DNA of 64,000 nt from Caulobacter sp. BK020 (GTDB taxonomy: Bacteria > Pseudomonadota > Alphaproteobacteria > Caulobacterales > Caulobacteraceae), in NCBI RefSeq assembly GCF_004342605.1, contig NZ_SLZL01000009.1:169360-233359 (forward strand), read 5' to 3'. This document shows positions 1 to 7,981 of this stretch, piece by piece. Positions within the stretch are counted from its first letter, which is position 1; every line of letters begins with the position of its first letter. Both the position numbers and the translations under genes were made by a program. The notes under the pieces are model-generated. The model was not told the DNA's origin and did not search any database. It worked only from the letters and a program-made list of their open reading frames with translations.

Positions 1-1
1 C

Positions 2-553
2 TGGGTGCTGGACCCGATCGACGGCACCCGCGCCTTCATCTCCGGCCTGCCGCTGTGGACCACCCTGATCGGCCTGCGCCACCAGGGCCGTCCGGTGCTG
101 GGCTCGATCGGCCAGCCCTATACGGGCGAGATCTTCATCGGCTCGGCGGCGGGCTCGCGCCTGCTCTCGCGAGGGTCGGAGCGCGCCATCCGGGTGCGCG
201 AATGTCCGCTGCTGACCGACGCGATCATCGCCACTACCGACCCCGACGCCTGTTTCGACGGGGCCGAGCGCGGCGCCTGGCTGCAGGTGCGCGCCGCCGC
301 CAAACTGGCCCGCCTGGGCTGCGACGCCTATGCCTACGCCATGGTGGCCATGGGCAAGATGGACATGGTCATCGAGGCCGGCCTGAAGGCCTGGGACATC
401 GAGGCGGCCATTCCGCTGATCGAGGGCGCGGGCGGGATCGTCACCGACTGGCGCGGCGAGCCGATCGGCCAGGACGGCGGCCAGATGGTGATCTCGGGCG
501 ACCGCCGATGCCTGGACGAGGCGCTGGTGTCGCTGCGGCGGTCGGCGAAGTAG
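2..553 (+). CDS. hisN: Histidinol-phosphatase, inositol monophosphatase family (5' end outside window)
   Basis: The visible 183 residues are the C-terminal two thirds of an IMPase-fold Mg-dependent phosphatase. The frame is already open at the window edge and begins with WVLDPIDGTRAF, the metal-binding DPIDGT motif of the family. A second family signature, the KAWDIEAA segment with its metal-binding Asp, lies near the end of the visible part. The version of the first motif with RAFISGLPLW is typical of HisN-type histidinol phosphatases, which dephosphorylate L-histidinol phosphate in histidine synthesis. Other IMPase substrates (inositol phosphate, fructose bisphosphate, PAP) cannot be excluded from sequence alone. 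The gene converges on the hydrolase gene that follows, with only 7 bp between the stops. Confidence 0.8.
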   Translation, partial: WVLDPIDGTRAFISGLPLWTTLIGLRHQGRPVLGSIGQPYTGEIFIGSAAGSRLLSRGSERAIRVRECPLLTDAIIATTDPDACFDGAERGAWLQVRAAAKLARLGCDAYAYAMVAMGKMDMVIEAGLKAWDIEAAIPLIEGAGGIVTDWRGEPIGQDGGQMVISGDRRCLDEALVSLRRSAK

Positions 554-560
554 CGTTCGC

Positions 561-1508
561 TCAGAGAACCCCTTCCACCGTCTCGTCGAACGCCTTCCAG
601 AACACGGCCCGGCGGTCATCCGTCTCGATCAGGATCTCGTGGAAGGCGTCAGGGATCTCGACGTAGCGGCCGTTCGGGATGCGGCCGGCGATCGACTTCT
701 CGTCGGCGACCAGCACGCGGCTGTCCTGCCCGGCGGCGACGATGGTCACCGGGATCGACACGGCCTCGACTCCCTTGGTGCGGCGCAGGAAGGCGCAGGC
801 CGAGAAGGCGAAGTCGGTCCAGCCCCAGGTGATGCCGCCCAGGGCTATGTCCGGGTTCGCCTTGATCTGAGCCCGATGACGGGCGTAGCGGGCCGCGTCA
901 TGGGTCAGGGCGTCCTTGGGAAAGCTCTGGACGAACGGGTCGCCGGCGTCGCCCAGCACATATTCGCCCCGATAACGCGAACGGCTCATCAGCCAGGCCA
1001 GGGCGCGGGCCCCGCCGGCGGGCTTGCCGCCGGTGTTCAGGCCCAGCATCGGCGCCGACAGCACGGCGGCGGCGAAGCGCTGCTCGCCGGTGGCCAGGAC
1101 CAGCATCGTCAGGCAGCCGCCCATCGAGTGTCCCAGGGCGATCCAGGGTCTGGGCAACCGCGTCTCGAACGCGGCGAGCAGGGCCTGATAGTCGCCGAGG
1201 AATTCCTTGAAGCCGGCCGCGTGGCCCTTCAGCCGGTCCGGCAAGGCACGATGCGACAGGCCCTGCCCGCGCCAATCGTGAACCAGGACGACGAAGCGAC
1301 GGTCCAGCAGATCCTGGACGACCTCGAAATACTTCTCGATCGGCTCGCTGCGGCCCGGGCTGACCACGACCGAGCCTCGGGATGGGCCCGCCGGTGAAAA
1401 CAAGGCGGCGCGGAGGGTCGCCCCGTCCGCGCCGCTGAACCACTCGGCCTTTCCATGGTCGGGAACGGGCGCCTCGGGAATCGAGACCAGCGGCGCCGCG
1501 TCCCCCAT
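561..1508 (-). CDS. Alpha/beta hydrolase, lysophospholipase/monoacylglycerol-lipase type
   Basis: A 315-residue alpha/beta hydrolase of the serine aminopeptidase S33 / PldB-like group. The nucleophile elbow GHSMGG puts the catalytic Ser near residue 128. The acid is probably the Asp in VAAGQDSRV and the base the His in PDAFHEIL close to the C-terminus. No signal peptide is seen, so a cytoplasmic esterase or lysophospholipase is likely. The substrate is not readable from sequence. It lies 3 bp downstream of the SCP2-domain gene on the same strand, so the two are probably cotranscribed. Confidence 0.8.
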   Translation of the reverse strand: MGDAAPLVSIPEAPVPDHGKAEWFSGADGATLRAALFSPAGPSRGSVVVSPGRSEPIEKYFEVVQDLLDRRFVVLVHDWRGQGLSHRALPDRLKGHAAGFKEFLGDYQALLAAFETRLPRPWIALGHSMGGCLTMLVLATGEQRFAAAVLSAPMLGLNTGGKPAGGARALAWLMSRSRYRGEYVLGDAGDPFVQSFPKDALTHDAARYARHRAQIKANPDIALGGITWGWTDFAFSACAFLRRTKGVEAVSIPVTIVAAGQDSRVLVADEKSIAGRIPNGRYVEIPDAFHEILIETDDRRAVFWKAFDETVEGVL

Positions 1509-1511
1509 CGA

Positions 1512-1820
1512 TCAGCGCATCTTGGCGAAGAGGGCCGCCATCTTCGACTGCAGGGCCATGGCCGTGCCCATGTCCGACAGCTTCAGCTTGCCGGTCATGA
1601 CCGCCATGGTCGGGTCGAGCGCGCCGGCGCCGATGGCCAGCAGGTCATCCATCGACAGGGTCATGGTCAGGTCGGCCGGCTTGTCTTCGTTGGTCACCGA
1701 GCCGCCATCGATGTGGATGACGCCGGCGTCCTTCAGGTCGAACTTCAGGCTCTTGCCCAGGCCGCTGTCCTCGCCGACGGCGGCCTTCATGCGATCGGTG
1801 ATTTCCTGCAACGTAGCCAT
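1512..1820 (-). CDS. SCP2 sterol-binding domain protein
   Basis: A 102-residue single-domain protein of the SCP2 sterol-carrier fold. It shows the usual pattern of an amphipathic N-terminal helix, a DGG turn, DLTMTLSMDDL, and a C-terminal GKLKLSGDM-like stretch (here GKLKLSDMGTA). Such small proteins bind lipids or acyl-CoA in a hydrophobic tunnel. The start was set at ATG 1820 because GGGAG lies 8 bases upstream; an in-frame extension to 1892 would lack a ribosome site and family similarity. It sits directly upstream of the alpha/beta hydrolase, which fits a shared role in lipid handling. Confidence 0.8.
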   Translation of the reverse strand: MATLQEITDRMKAAVGEDSGLGKSLKFDLKDAGVIHIDGGSVTNEDKPADLTMTLSMDDLLAIGAGALDPTMAVMTGKLKLSDMGTAMALQSKMAALFAKMR

Positions 1821-1912
1821 TAGCGCGTCTCCCTCTGTGGCGCGTGGATTCTGCGGCGGCAGACTGGCCGCTGGATCGCCGCGAGTAAACACTGTTCAGA
1901 CGCGCCGGCGGC

Positions 1913-2581
1913 TTATTTCTTCCTGTCGTAATAATCCACCGCCGTCGGGGTTTTGGCCAGGCGAACCCGGGCCGCGCCCTTGAACTGGCTGGGCTCGAAG
2001 ACGACCGCTCCGGCTTCCGTCGGAAGCGGCCTGGAGCTTCCGTTGGGGAAGATGGCGACGCCGGACTCGGCTTTCTGGAAGGCCAGGCCCTCCATCTGCG
2101 GCGCCAGCAGGGCCATGGCGCCGGCGGCCTTGCGGATCGCGCTGTTGGACTCCTCGACCGTCGCCACAAGGTCGTGGGAGTCGTAATCCGCTGACGGCTT
2201 GAGTACGGGGTCCAGCAGCATCGCCGTGCCGAACTTGGCGTCCGCCGGAACGTCGAGATGCAGCTGCGCCTTGGCCTGAAGCTGGGCCAGGGTCGGCAAA
2301 CGTTCGAACCGCCCCTGATCGTCGATCGGCAGAGGGGTGCGCGCGCCGCTCGCCTCGATCAGGGCGGCCTTCACCCCGGCGGCGGGCTTGCCGTCGCGCC
2401 GCAGGGCGTAGGTGACCTTTATCCGGGCCCGTTCGGCCGGCGACAGCTTCAGCATCGATTCCAGGAACGGAAAGACCTTGGTCGCCGGCACGGTCTTGCC
2501 GGCGTCGGCCTGGGCCAACGGCGCGAGGGCCAGGACCATCAGACCCACAAGGGCGGCGCGATGTCTCAAGAGCGTCCTCAC
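1913..2581 (-). CDS. Exported hypothetical protein
   Basis: A 222-residue protein that I do not recognise. Residues 1-25 form a clear Sec signal peptide (MRTLLRHRAALVGLMVLAL, then ALAPLAQADA), so the mature protein is periplasmic. The body is mixed alpha/beta without cysteines or an obvious motif. The start is a GTG that overlaps the stop of the upstream methyltransferase gene by four bases (GTGA), so translation is probably coupled and the two products may work together. Confidence 0.65.
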   Translation of the reverse strand: MRTLLRHRAALVGLMVLALAPLAQADAGKTVPATKVFPFLESMLKLSPAERARIKVTYALRRDGKPAAGVKAALIEASGARTPLPIDDQGRFERLPTLAQLQAKAQLHLDVPADAKFGTAMLLDPVLKPSADYDSHDLVATVEESNSAIRKAAGAMALLAPQMEGLAFQKAESGVAIFPNGSSRPLPTEAGAVVFEPSQFKGAARVRLAKTPTAVDYYDRKK

Positions 2582-3468
2582 TTCGGCTTGACGAACTTCA
2601 GGGTCATGCGATCGCTCTCGCCGATCGCGTCGTACTTGGCGTGGTCGAACCCCGGCTCGGCGGGCTCGCCGCGCGGCGCCGAGAGGCGGGTCGGCGGCAG
2701 GGTCCAGACGCCGAACGGATGGTCCTTGGTGTCCTTGGGATTGGCGTTGATCTCGCTCTCGCCGGCCAGGACGAAACCCGCCTCCCGGGCCATCTCGACC
2801 ACATAGGCCTGCTGGACATAGCCGTCGGCGGCCAGGACGTCCTGCACCCGCCCGGGCTCGCCGCGATGCTCCTCGATCCCCAGAACCCCGCCCGGCTTGA
2901 GTGCGTTCAGCGCCTCACGGAAGGCCTTTTCGGCCAGGCCGGCCGCCATCCAGTTGTGGAGGTTGCGCAGGAACAGCACGAGGTCGGCGGATCCCGCCGG
3001 CGCCACCGGGCCGCTGGTCGGCCCGAAGGCCGTGACGACGACGTCGCCATAGAGCTTCTTCTTGTCGGCCAGCTTGCGCCGGTATTCCTCGACCGCGACC
3101 TTGGCGGCGGGGTCGTCCGGCAGGTCGGTCTGCAGCGAGGCGGCGTAAAGCTTGCCGCCGGTCGCCGCCAGGTAGGGAGCCAGGATGTCGGTGTACCAAC
3201 CAGCTCCCGGCCAGAACTCGACCACCGTCTGTCCCGGCTTGAGCCCCCAGAATTCCAGGCTCTCGACGGGATGACGCCAGACGTCGCGCGCCTTGTCGGC
3301 GGGCGAGCGCCAGGCGCCCTTCGCCGCCGTCGCCAGGGTCATGGGCCCCGCCTTGGCCGCCGGCTTGTCGGCCTCGGGCTTGGCGTCCTTTCGGCCACAG
3401 CCGGTCAGGCCCAGCGCGGCAGCCCCCGCCAGCAAGCCCCGCCGCGACCATCGAAGTCCTGAAGCCAT
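2578..3468 (-). CDS. Exported class I methyltransferase-like protein (COG4798 type), copy 2
   Basis: A 296-residue protein. The N-terminus has a twin-arginine-like SRRGLLAG followed by a lipobox-like LTGC, so it looks like an exported lipoprotein. The body is a Rossmann methyltransferase of the COG4798 type: GQTVVEFWPGAGWYTDILAPY is motif I, LVLFLRNLHNW is motif IV, and LKPGGVLGIEEHRG is post-motif IV. ATG 3468 was chosen because GGGGGAAGG stands just upstream; a TTG six codons earlier is weaker. It is a close paralogue of the next gene to the right; both end with the same GESDRMTL motif. A SAM-dependent fold outside the cytoplasm is odd, so it may use another ligand or act before export. Confidence 0.75.
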   Translation of the reverse strand: MASGLRWSRRGLLAGAAALGLTGCGRKDAKPEADKPAAKAGPMTLATAAKGAWRSPADKARDVWRHPVESLEFWGLKPGQTVVEFWPGAGWYTDILAPYLAATGGKLYAASLQTDLPDDPAAKVAVEEYRRKLADKKKLYGDVVVTAFGPTSGPVAPAGSADLVLFLRNLHNWMAAGLAEKAFREALNALKPGGVLGIEEHRGEPGRVQDVLAADGYVQQAYVVEMAREAGFVLAGESEINANPKDTKDHPFGVWTLPPTRLSAPRGEPAEPGFDHAKYDAIGESDRMTLKFVKPK

Positions 3469-3554
3469 GCCTTCCCCCGCCACCAACTCGCACCCTGATC
3501 ATGCACCCGACCTTGGCGAAACGGCGCCGGTCGGCACGTTTTCGGCAAGCTGCC

Positions 3555-4400
3555 TCAACCCGGCTTGCGGAAGCGCAACGTCATGCGGTCGCTCTCGCCG
3601 ATGGCGTCGTACTTGGCGCGATCGAAGGCCGGATCGGCCGGCTGGCCGTCCGGCGCGCTCTGCCGGGTGGGCGGCAGGGTCCAGACGCCGAACGGGTAGT
3701 CCTTGGTGTCCCTGGGATTGGCGTTGATCTCGGACTTGGCGTCGAGCTTGAAGCCGGCCTTTTCCGCCAGGGCCACCACCGTGGCCGTGGCGAGATAACC
3801 GTCCGCCCCCTTGTCGGTTTCCGACTTGGGATCGGCGCGATGGTCCTCGACCGCCAGGATCCCGCCGGGCTTCAGCACCGCGAAGAAGTCGGCGAAGATC
3901 TTGTCGGCCACGCCCGGCTGGACGGTCCAGTTGTGGACGTTGCGCGCGGTCAGGACCAGATCGGCCGAGCCCGGCGCGCCGAGGGGGGCGGCCACCGGGC
4001 CGAAGTTCACGAACTGCACGCTTCCGTACTTGTCGGGGTTCGCGAACCGGGCCTCGAAGTTCGCCCGCCCTTTGCGCGCGCCATCCGAGGTCTTCGGATT
4101 GGCCAGGTCGGCCACGCCGGCGACATAGGTCCCGCCCGTCGCCTTGGCGTAAGGCGCCAGGATTTCGGTCCAGTAGCCGCCGCCCGGCGACACCTCGATC
4201 ACGGCCCGGCCGGGTTTCAGGCCCCAGAAGGTCAGGCTGTCATAAGGATGGCGTGCGCCGTCGCGGGCCACATTGGCCGGCGTCCGGTCGGGCGAGGCGA
4301 TGGCCGCCCTCAGCGCGGCGTCTTCGGCGGCAAGTACGGGGGAGGCGGAGAGGCAAAAGGTCGCGGCGGCGACCAGGAGGAGATGGCGGCGGCAGGTCAT
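3555..4400 (-). CDS. Exported class I methyltransferase-like protein (COG4798 type), copy 1
   Basis: A 281-residue paralogue of the neighbouring gene at 2578-3468. Residues 1-24 are a Sec signal peptide (MTCRRHLLLVAAATFCLSASP, cleavage after VLAA). The methyltransferase core shows GRAVIEVSPGGGYWTEILAPY (motif I), LVLTARNVHNW, and LKPGGILAVEDHRAD. The shared C-terminal stretch INANPRDTKDYPFGVWTLPP marks both copies as the same family. ATG 4400 has GGAG nine bases upstream; the open frame continues upstream to 4613 but without a ribosome site. Only 86 bp separate the two copies, so this looks like a tandem duplication, probably cotranscribed. Confidence 0.78.
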   Translation of the reverse strand: MTCRRHLLLVAAATFCLSASPVLAAEDAALRAAIASPDRTPANVARDGARHPYDSLTFWGLKPGRAVIEVSPGGGYWTEILAPYAKATGGTYVAGVADLANPKTSDGARKGRANFEARFANPDKYGSVQFVNFGPVAAPLGAPGSADLVLTARNVHNWTVQPGVADKIFADFFAVLKPGGILAVEDHRADPKSETDKGADGYLATATVVALAEKAGFKLDAKSEINANPRDTKDYPFGVWTLPPTRQSAPDGQPADPAFDRAKYDAIGESDRMTLRFRKPG

Positions 4401-4613
4401 CGTCGAGGTCTCCGGGGCGGCCCAGGGGGCGGGCGAGCCGACCTTAACGGTGGCCGATCCTCGATCAAGCGATTCACCACCGGGGCGTTCATTCACCCCC
4501 TTGAAGTCGAAAAACGGCTCACCACCTTGATCACGAAGGCGCTGGAAACCCGGGCCTTCCGGACCGTCGGCGACGCCAATCCGGGTCGCCAAAGGACTGA
4601 ACAGACTGAACAA

Positions 4614-4632
4614 CCTTGCTTGATGAGAAGGA
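4614..4632 (+). promoter_or_regulatory. ROSE-like RNA thermometer hairpin covering the Hsp20 ribosome site
   Basis: CCTTGCT (4614-4620) can pair with AGAAGG (4626-4631), closing a 5-base loop and leaving one G bulged. The second arm is the ribosome-binding site of the hsp20 gene, whose ATG is at 4640. A UUGCU element pairing with the Shine-Dalgarno around a conserved unpaired G is the hallmark of ROSE elements in alphaproteobacterial small heat-shock genes. A second stem upstream (GGCGAC 4569-4574 with GTCGCC 4585-4590) fits the multi-hairpin leader usual for ROSE. Not tested by folding software. Confidence 0.55.
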
Positions 4633-4639
4633 TGTGACC

Positions 4640-5107
4640 ATGCGTACGATCGACCTGTCCCCCCTGTATCGCTCCGTCGTCGGTTTCGACCGGCTGGCCG
4701 CCCTGCTGGACGCCGCCGCCTCGAACGAAGCCGCCTCGGGCTATCCCCCCTACAATATCGAGCGCACCGGCGAGAACGCCTACCGCATCGAGATCGCTGT
4801 CGCCGGCTTCAAGTCGGAAGAGCTCGGCATCGAGGTGAAGGAAAACCTCCTCACCGTCACCGGCCGCAAACCGGCCAATGACGAGACCAAGCGCTACCTG
4901 CATCGCGGCCTGGCCGAGCGCAATTTCGAGCGCCGGTTCCAGCTGGCCGACTATGTGGTCGTGACCGACGCGGCCCTCTCCGACGGCCTGCTGTCGATCT
5001 CGCTGAAGCGCGAACTGCCCGAAGCGCTGAAGCCGCGCACGATCGAGATCAAGTCGGCCGCTCCGCTGATCGAGGGCGACAAGATCGAAGGCGAGAAGGC
5101 AGCCTAA
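4640..5107 (+). CDS. Small heat-shock protein Hsp20 / alpha-crystallin family
   Basis: A 155-residue IbpA-like chaperone. The N-terminus MRTIDLSPLYRSVVGFDRL is the usual start of alphaproteobacterial class A sHsps. The alpha-crystallin domain runs from about residue 35 (YPPYNIERTGENAYRIEIAVAG) to the LLSISLKRELPEALKPR segment near residue 140, including the A-x-x-x-n-G-L-L motif (ALSDGLLSI). It binds unfolding proteins in the cytoplasm and hands them to DnaK or ClpB. ATG 4640 is preceded by GAAGGA with 7-base spacing; this site is sequestered in a ROSE-like hairpin, so translation is likely heat-controlled. A strong terminator follows. Confidence 0.93.
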   Translation: MRTIDLSPLYRSVVGFDRLAALLDAAASNEAASGYPPYNIERTGENAYRIEIAVAGFKSEELGIEVKENLLTVTGRKPANDETKRYLHRGLAERNFERRFQLADYVVVTDAALSDGLLSISLKRELPEALKPRTIEIKSAAPLIEGDKIEGEKAA

Positions 5108-5150
5108 CACTACCTTCGCGCGTTACTCTGTTCCCCCTCTAGAACTTCCA

Positions 5151-5177
5151 GGGCGGCGCGATGCGCCGCCCTTTTTT
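5151..5177 (+). terminator. Rho-independent terminator after hsp20
   Basis: GGGCGGCGC (5151-5159) and GCGCCGCCC (5163-5171) form a perfect 9-bp stem with a three-base loop, followed by TTTTTT. It lies 44 bases after the hsp20 stop. Confidence 0.93.
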
Positions 5178-5196
5178 CTGGCGGAAAGCAGCCAGC

Positions 5197-6459
5197 CTAG
5201 GCGGGCGCTAGGTCCAGGCCCTGGACCTGATTGAGATCGCAGTCGCGCAGGCTGATCCGGTCCAGCCGCGCGCCGGTGAAGTCCGCGCCGCGCAGGTCGG
5301 CGCCGTCGAGCACGGCCTCGCTGAGATCGGCGGCCTGCATCTGAACGTAGCGCAGCCGGGCGGCTTTCAGGTCGACCAGGGTCTTGCGCTGGGGCCCCAG
5401 GGGCAAGGGCGACAGGAAGGCCTGGCGCAGGTCGGCCTTGGTCAGGTTGGCGCCCGTCAGCTTGGCGCCGCGCAGGTCCGCGCCGCGCAGATTGGCCGTC
5501 CTCAGATCGGCGTTCCGCAGATCCGCGCCCTGAAGCTGGGTTCCCGACAGGTCGATCCCGACCAGGCAGGCCCCCGCGGCGCTCATCGCCGTCAGCCGCA
5601 GGCCTTTGAGCCGCTCGCCGAGCGGGCGCAGGTCCTCGCCGTCGAGCCGCGCGGGTTGGCCCTCCTTGCCGCCGGTCCGGCACCAGGCCTGGTTGGCCAG
5701 GCAGCGCTGGTAGATCTCCTCGGCCCGAGACACGGCCTGTTCGGTCGACGACGCCAGGCAGCCCTGCATCGCCGCGCCGCTGGTCCGAGCGGTGGAGGTG
5801 TCGACCCCCGCCATGACCGCGCCGGTGAGGTTGGCCCCTTCGAGATTGGCGCCCTTGACGTCGGCGCCTTCCAGGATCGCGCCGCTCAGATTGGCTTCCT
5901 TCAGGTTGGCGCCCGACAGCTTGGCCCCACGCAGCGAACAGTCGCTGAAGTCAGCCTTGAACGCCGAGACGCCGGCGAATTGCGAGCCGTCCAGGGTGGC
6001 GCCCGAGAAGTTGACCTCGTCGGCCTCGCCGTTGCGGGTTTCGTGGCGGAGGGTGTCGAACCCCTTTCGGGGGTGGGGGACGGCCACCTGGCCTTCGCGA
6101 AAATCGGCCTGGGTCAGGTCGGCCAGGGACAGGTTGGCGCCGCGCAGGCAGGCGCCCCGCAGGTCGGCCCTGACCAGCACGGCCTGACGCAGGTCGGCCT
6201 GGCGCAGGTCGGCGCCGAACAGGTTGGCCCGCTCCAGCCGCGTGCGGACCATGCGGCAGCCGTCGAGAATCGAGGCGGAAAAGTCGGCGTCGGCCAGGTT
6301 GCGGAACGACAGGTCCAGGCCCGCCAGGTTCATGAAGCGCAGGGACGCCCGCTTGCCGCCCTGCTTGCCTGTTACGAATTTCTCGTGGGCCGACACGATC
6401 AAGTCGAGCTCGGCCTGGCTCAGGCGTCGTCGCCCCGCGATACTCTGCGCCGCATTCAT
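5197..6459 (-). CDS. Pentapeptide-repeat protein, copy B
   Basis: A 420-residue protein built mainly of A(D/N)LXX pentapeptides, which fold as a right-handed quadrilateral beta helix. Two repeat lobes are visible, about residues 45-220 and 285-415. They are separated by a non-repeat linker containing a W-C-R-T-G-G-x-x-G motif. The first 40 residues are a helical non-repeat region (LSQAELDLIVSAHEKFV) shared with the paralogue at 6602-7861. There is no signal peptide or membrane segment. Biochemical role unknown; family members range from gyrase mimics to scaffolds, and nothing here decides between them. Confidence 0.88.
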   Translation of the reverse strand: MNAAQSIAGRRRLSQAELDLIVSAHEKFVTGKQGGKRASLRFMNLAGLDLSFRNLADADFSASILDGCRMVRTRLERANLFGADLRQADLRQAVLVRADLRGACLRGANLSLADLTQADFREGQVAVPHPRKGFDTLRHETRNGEADEVNFSGATLDGSQFAGVSAFKADFSDCSLRGAKLSGANLKEANLSGAILEGADVKGANLEGANLTGAVMAGVDTSTARTSGAAMQGCLASSTEQAVSRAEEIYQRCLANQAWCRTGGKEGQPARLDGEDLRPLGERLKGLRLTAMSAAGACLVGIDLSGTQLQGADLRNADLRTANLRGADLRGAKLTGANLTKADLRQAFLSPLPLGPQRKTLVDLKAARLRYVQMQAADLSEAVLDGADLRGADFTGARLDRISLRDCDLNQVQGLDLAPA

Positions 6460-6582
6460 GTCCTACGCTTCTCCCCCGAGAAACCCCTTGATCCGCCTGC
6501 GAAAATACCAGCGATCGACGAGCGAAGCGTTAAGGCCGCGCGGTTTTGTCGCAACTTTGGCGAACGGGCTGTGGAAACTTCG

Positions 6583-6598
6583 CCGTTAGCGCTAACGG
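6583..6598. promoter_or_regulatory. Perfect 16-bp palindrome resembling a LacI-family operator
   Basis: CCGTTAGCGCTAACGG is a perfect palindrome with the CG-centred core common to LacI-family operators. It lies between the two pentapeptide-repeat genes, about 125 bases upstream of the 6459 start and just past the stop of the upstream gene. It could regulate the downstream copy; no LacI gene is in the window. Confidence 0.4.
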
Positions 6599-6601
6599 AG
6601 A

Positions 6602-7861
6602 CTAGATCACGTCATCCAGGCCGCGAGCGCCCATGCGGATCGCGCCGGTGACATCCACATCCTTGAGCAGGGCGTTGGTGAAGTTGGCGCGCGACAGGTC
6701 GGCGCCGCTCAGGCAGGCCTGGCGCAGGTCCGCCCGGGCGAAGTCGGCGTTGGTCAGCAGGGCCCCGGTCAGGTCGCTGGGCAGCAGGCGGTCGCGGCCG
6801 ATCAGCAGCGGCCCCAGCTGGGCCTCGCGCAGGTCCGACCCGGCCAGCTTCGCGCCCTTGAGGCGAGCCCCGCGCAGGTCGGCCCGGCGCAGGTTGCACG
6901 AGCGCAGATCGGCGCCTTCCAGCTGCGCGCCCTGCATCTGCACACTTTCCATGTCCAGGCCGTAGAACACCGCCCCCTTGGCCGAGAGGGCCGTGAGGTT
7001 GAAGCCACGCACGGATTTCAGATTGCGCAGGTCGGCCTTGTCGAACACCGAAGGCGCCCCCTCCGCGCCGCCGGTCTCGCACCAGCGGGCGTGGTCGGCG
7101 ATCATCTGCTCGTAGGGCATGTCGGACACGTCCTTGCCCGCCGCCTTGTCGGTCAGGGCGCCGTCCATGTTGGTGTCGTTGATGTTCCACGACATGGTCT
7201 TGGCGCCGACCAGGACCGCGTTGCGCAGGTCGGCCCCGACCAGGTTGGCGCCCGACAGGTCGGCTCCGGCCAGGTTCGCGCCGTTGAAATTGGCCTGCTT
7301 AAGGTTGGCCCGAACCAGCTTGGCGTCCTTGAGGATCGCGTCGCTGAAGTCGGCCTTGGTGGCGATGATCCCCGACAGGCGCGAGCGTTCCAGGTTGGCC
7401 CCGGCCAGGATGGCGCCGGTGGCCATGGCCTCGCGCTGGACAGGTTCGATGATGCGATAGCCTTCCTTGCGGTCGGCGGCGGCGATCTGGCCCTCGCGCA
7501 GGTCGGCCTCGAACAGGTCGGCGCCGGTGAGGTTGGCGCCGCGCAGGCTGGAGCCGCGCAGGTCGGCGCGTCGCAGCGAGGCGTCGGTCAGGTCCGAGCC
7601 CTGCATGTCCGCGCCGTACATGTTGGCGTTGTCGAGCTTGGCCTTGCGCAGGTCGCAGCCGACCATCAGGGCGCCGGTGAAATCGGCGTCGCACAGGTTG
7701 CGGCCCGTGACCGACAGGCCCGACAGGTCGCAGAAGGCGAAGACGGCCCGCGCCCCGCCCATCCGAGCCGACCACAGGCGGTCATGCTTGGCGCAGATCA
7801 CGTCGACGTCGTGTTGCGTCAGGCGCTTATGCTCTTGGCCTGCCGCGGGAGGGGCGCTCAT
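6602..7861 (-). CDS. Pentapeptide-repeat protein, copy A
   Basis: A 419-residue paralogue of the gene at 5197-6459 with the same plan: a helical N-terminus (LTQHDVDVICAKHDRLW), a first pentapeptide lobe from about residue 50 to 215, a linker with HARWCETGGAEGAPS, and a second lobe to about residue 410. Start ATG 7861 matches the paralogue in length; the frame extends upstream to 7936 without a better start. A GGGGAG lies 14 bases before the ATG. The tandem pair probably arose by duplication, and both may be read from the promoter in front of this copy. Function unknown. Confidence 0.87.
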   Translation of the reverse strand: MSAPPAAGQEHKRLTQHDVDVICAKHDRLWSARMGGARAVFAFCDLSGLSVTGRNLCDADFTGALMVGCDLRKAKLDNANMYGADMQGSDLTDASLRRADLRGSSLRGANLTGADLFEADLREGQIAAADRKEGYRIIEPVQREAMATGAILAGANLERSRLSGIIATKADFSDAILKDAKLVRANLKQANFNGANLAGADLSGANLVGADLRNAVLVGAKTMSWNINDTNMDGALTDKAAGKDVSDMPYEQMIADHARWCETGGAEGAPSVFDKADLRNLKSVRGFNLTALSAKGAVFYGLDMESVQMQGAQLEGADLRSCNLRRADLRGARLKGAKLAGSDLREAQLGPLLIGRDRLLPSDLTGALLTNADFARADLRQACLSGADLSRANFTNALLKDVDVTGAIRMGARGLDDVI

Positions 7862-7940
7862 GGCTGCTCTTGTCGCTCCCCGAAGGGCTGGACCCCTACA
7901 ATGCGCGCCCCGCATTAACGCTGAGTTTCCAGGCATTTCG

Positions 7941-7971
7941 GGACACCGGAGCCTGATCTGCCCCGGTGTCC
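7941..7971 (-). terminator. Hairpin after gpmA, possible terminator
   Basis: GGACACCGG (7941-7949) and CCGGTGTCC (7963-7971) form a perfect 9-bp stem with a 13-base loop, starting 11 bases beyond the gpmA stop. There is no T-run, so it may be an mRNA-stabilising hairpin or a rho-assisted stop instead. Confidence 0.45.
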
Positions 7972-7981
7972 GAACGCCGGA

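Noticed and set aside
4500..4530. Heat-shock sigma-32 promoter (CTTGAA) for hsp20
   Set aside because: A CTTGAA is present at 4500-4505, but no acceptable -10 follows at normal spacing, so it is not listed.
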